Source: Paenibacillus sp. R14(2021) (GTDB lineage Bacteria > Bacillota > Bacilli > Paenibacillales > Paenibacillaceae). Taken from it: DNA of 64,000 nucleotides. The position numbers and the translations under genes were made by a program. Location of the stretch: positions 2,825,501 to 2,889,500 of the forward strand of contig NZ_CP080269.1 of assembly GCF_019431355.1 (NCBI RefSeq), read 5' to 3'. This document shows, piece by piece, positions 61,903 through 64,000 of the stretch (positions are counted from its first letter, which is position 1; each line of letters starts with the position of its first letter). The notes under the pieces are model-generated. The model was not told the DNA's origin, made no database searches, and saw nothing but the letters and a program-made list of their open reading frames with translations.

Positions 61903-61917
61903 TTGCAAGCGTTTTCT
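61903..61917. promoter_or_regulatory. Candidate catabolite-responsive element (cre)
   Basis: TTGCAAGCGTTTTCT matches the CcpA-box consensus WTGNAANCGNWNNCW at every specified position. It lies between the 30-residue ORF (leftward) and ylbJ (rightward); its position fits control of the former, but which gene it serves is unclear. Confidence 0.55.
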
Positions 61918-62056
61918 AAATATTTTTTTCCAGTAAATATGGCTCCTCGAGCTTCCTTCCGAAAAGGTTTTGGGCGGGACAAGTGATGTTTGTCCTAGGC
62001 GGGACATATAGCAGTAATAGGACTATTCCAATTGCCATTAAGAGAGGGGTCATCCC

Positions 62057-63148
62057 TTGCATATCGTTCGTTTTATGCTGCGTCCAGCCGTCATACCGGC
62101 CTGGTCGGCCGCTCTGCTCGTGCTGCTGCTGGCGATTTTCCCAGCCGACGCGCTGCGGGCTTCGCTCAGGGGACTTTCCATCTGGTGGGAGGTGCTTTTT
62201 CCGGCACTCTTCCCCTTCTTCGTCATCTCCGAGCTGCTGCTCGGCTTCGGGATCGTCCATTTCTTCGGCAAAATTCTGGATCCGTTCATGCGTCCGCTCT
62301 TCCGCATCCCGGGCATTGGCGGCTTCGTAGTCACAATGGGCTATGCCTCTGGTTATCCCGTAGGCGCACGGTTAACAGCCCAGTTGTGGGAACAGAAGCT
62401 AATCAACCGCGCTGAAGGCGAGCGTCTCGTCGCCTTCACGACAACCTCAGACCCCATCTTCTTAATCGGTGCTGTATCGGTCGGCTTCTTCCACAGCGTC
62501 GCGCTTGCTCCTGTGCTTGCCGCATCCCATTACGGCGGCGGGCTCATGATTGGACTTCTGATGCGGTTCCATGACCGGAAAGCACCGGCCAGCCTTCCAG
62601 CGAATACAGGCAATTCCGGCTCAGGTCCATCCGGCAGGCGCAGAAGCAGGCTAGCCGAAGCCGTCCATGCCATGCACAACGCCCGCGTGATGGACGGACG
62701 GACGCTCGGCACGCTGCTGCAGGATGCAATACAAGCTGCGCTCCGCCTCATGATTGTCGTTGGCGGGCTCGTCGTCGTCTTCTCCGTCATCATGGAGCTG
62801 CTGCGGCAGACCGGCAGCATCGAGATGCTTGCCGGCATCGTGCGCCTCCTGCTCGGGTTCGCCGGCATGCCGCCGGCCCTGTCCGATGCCGTCGTGAGCG
62901 GCATCTTTGAAGTTACACTCGGCGCCCGGGCTGCCGGAGAAGCCGGCGGCAGCGGACTCATGCATCAGGCCGCAATCGCAGCCTTTGTACTCTCCTGGAG
63001 CGGCCTGTCCGTTCATGCGCAAGTCGCCAGTCTGCTGAGCCGTACGGACCTTCGCTACAAGCCGTTTTTCCTTGCGCGCTTGCTGCATGGCATTATCGCC
63101 GCCGCGCTTGTATATCTCCTGTGGAGCTGGCTGGGGCCGGCTGCTTGA
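62057..63148 (+). CDS. ylbJ: Sporulation integral membrane protein YlbJ
   Basis: A 363-residue polytopic membrane protein needed for spore-cortex formation in B. subtilis. Signature segments are WWEVLFPALFPFFVISELL, MGYASGYPVGARL and TTSDPIFLIGAVSVGFF, and the pattern of about eight helices resembles SpoVV (YlbJ) and gate-domain (Gate) proteins that transport dipicolinate. The start is a TTG at 62057, with AGAGGGG 7 nt upstream. Its presence supports an endospore-forming host. Confidence 0.93.
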   Translation: MHIVRFMLRPAVIPAWSAALLVLLLAIFPADALRASLRGLSIWWEVLFPALFPFFVISELLLGFGIVHFFGKILDPFMRPLFRIPGIGGFVVTMGYASGYPVGARLTAQLWEQKLINRAEGERLVAFTTTSDPIFLIGAVSVGFFHSVALAPVLAASHYGGGLMIGLLMRFHDRKAPASLPANTGNSGSGPSGRRRSRLAEAVHAMHNARVMDGRTLGTLLQDAIQAALRLMIVVGGLVVVFSVIMELLRQTGSIEMLAGIVRLLLGFAGMPPALSDAVVSGIFEVTLGARAAGEAGGSGLMHQAAIAAFVLSWSGLSVHAQVASLLSRTDLRYKPFFLARLLHGIIAAALVYLLWSWLGPAA

Positions 63149-63244
63149 CATTGTATTCAACATCATTTTCCGCTATGATTCAAGGAGAAATGGCTGATAC
63201 GCTTTATGCATGCAAGTATCGGCTAGCGGAAGGAGCTAGTACGT

Positions 63245-64000
63245 TTGAACTATGTAATTGTTGACCGCGGCGACCGGCTGTCGAAAGAGCTTGCCGCCAA
63301 ATTCCATACCCTTGCCGAAGCCCGCGGGCTGAAGCGCAACGACGAAAAACCCGAAATGATCATCTCGATCGGCGGCGACGGCACGCTGCTGCAAGCCTTC
63401 CACACCTACGTAGACCGCGTGGAGGATGTTGCCTTTATCGGTGTACATACCGGCCATCTCGGCTTCTTCGCCGATTGGAAAGCGGAGGAGCTGGAGGAGC
63501 TTGTCTGCATGATGGCCGAAAGCGAGCCGAGCATTGTGCGCTACCCGCTTGCGGAAATCGTGCTTGATACGACCGAAGGGCTATCGACGTATACGGCACT
63601 CAATGAATTTACGCTCAAAGGCGTAGACAACACGATCGTCGCCCAAATCGATATCAACGACGAGCTGTTCGAGATGTTTCGGGGCGATGGCATTGTCGTG
63701 TCGACGCCTTCCGGCAGCACCGCGTACAACAAGAGCTTGGGAGGCGCTGTCATTCACCCTTCCATTGAATCGCTGCAAATCGCCGAGATCGCGTCCATCA
63801 ACAACCGGGTATACCGGACGCTTGGCTCATCGGTCGTTCTGCCGCAGCATCATCACTGCGACATCATATCGCGCAAAGACCAGCGGCTCCAGCTGACCTT
63901 CGACCACTTGAACATTACTAGGAACGATATCCGCTCCATCCGGTGCAGCGTATCCTCCCGCAAGGTCAGCTTTGCGCGCTACCGGCCATTTCCATTCTGG
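63245..64000 (+). CDS. nadK: NAD kinase, 3' end beyond window
   Basis: Phosphorylates NAD to NADP with ATP or polyphosphate. The first 252 codons are present; the usual length is about 265, so only a short tail is missing. The family motif GGDGTLLQAFH is near residue 41, followed by VHTGHLGFFADW, LNEFTLKG and STPSGSTAYNKSLGGAV. The start is a TTG at 63245, with GGAAGGAG 9 nt upstream. It follows ylbJ by 96 bp and probably has its own promoter. Confidence 0.93.
   Translation, partial: MNYVIVDRGDRLSKELAAKFHTLAEARGLKRNDEKPEMIISIGGDGTLLQAFHTYVDRVEDVAFIGVHTGHLGFFADWKAEELEELVCMMAESEPSIVRYPLAEIVLDTTEGLSTYTALNEFTLKGVDNTIVAQIDINDELFEMFRGDGIVVSTPSGSTAYNKSLGGAVIHPSIESLQIAEIASINNRVYRTLGSSVVLPQHHHCDIISRKDQRLQLTFDHLNITRNDIRSIRCSVSSRKVSFARYRPFPFW

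Overview
The window reads as chromosomal DNA from an endospore-forming, monoderm Bacillota, most likely Paenibacillus or a close relative. This assignment rests on gene content rather than a database search: ylbJ, DUF2621 (YneK-like), YycC-like and DUF2225 genes, two secreted proteins carrying copper-amine-oxidase-N repeats, many AraC regulators, strong AGGAGG ribosome-binding sites, and roughly a dozen TTG or GTG starts. Coding density is high, most operons end in clear intrinsic terminators, and I see no rRNA, tRNA, insertion sequence, prophage or CRISPR array.

Layout. 1-4340: trmB (cut by the left edge), a small conserved-looking ORF with its own promoter and terminator, then a forward unit of a TIGR01212 radical SAM protein, a YtqB-type methyltransferase, a VOC protein and manA. 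4354-9241: a lipoprotein/membrane-protein pair and an envelope-glycosylation cluster (GT39-like membrane protein, GT2, DUF2304, EmrE/ArnE-like). 9334-10660: an AT-rich patch with an APH-fold kinase and a doubtful small ORF. 10788-31431: mostly single genes and pairs (FrnE/DsbA, two aldo-keto reductases, DUF4080 radical SAM, stalked HtrA-like protease, AraC/PhyH pair, RluA, a frameshifted WYL regulator, MBL hydrolase, ArsR-DUF2087 with an ABM monooxygenase, a Tritrichomonas-type IMP dehydrogenase, CtpA, a HAD phosphatase, YeiH, DUF3298). 31505-35300: a sulfate ABC transporter operon with a CymR-like operator. 35505-44928: yigZ, pgi, a hydroxyacid dehydrogenase fused to PilZ, ppnP, tkt, purU, nfo and a DUF2621 protein. 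45971-56393: a ten-gene leftward Tad/Flp-type pilus operon. 56674-64000: nitroreductase, ndk, pepF, small proteins, DUF2225, truncated globin, a 30-residue membrane peptide, ylbJ and nadK (cut by the right edge).

Most notable signals. (1) A structured 66-bp element repeated six times in the pgi leader and present again, diverged, in the pepF leader; in both it runs into the Shine-Dalgarno sequence, and its copies show compensatory changes that support RNA base pairing. (2) A beta-hydroxyacid dehydrogenase joined to a C-terminal PilZ domain with an intact c-di-GMP-binding signature. (3) A complete intrinsic terminator between a strong promoter and the first gene of the Tad operon, which suggests attenuation. 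Functional links between genes are inferred from order and spacing and were not tested.
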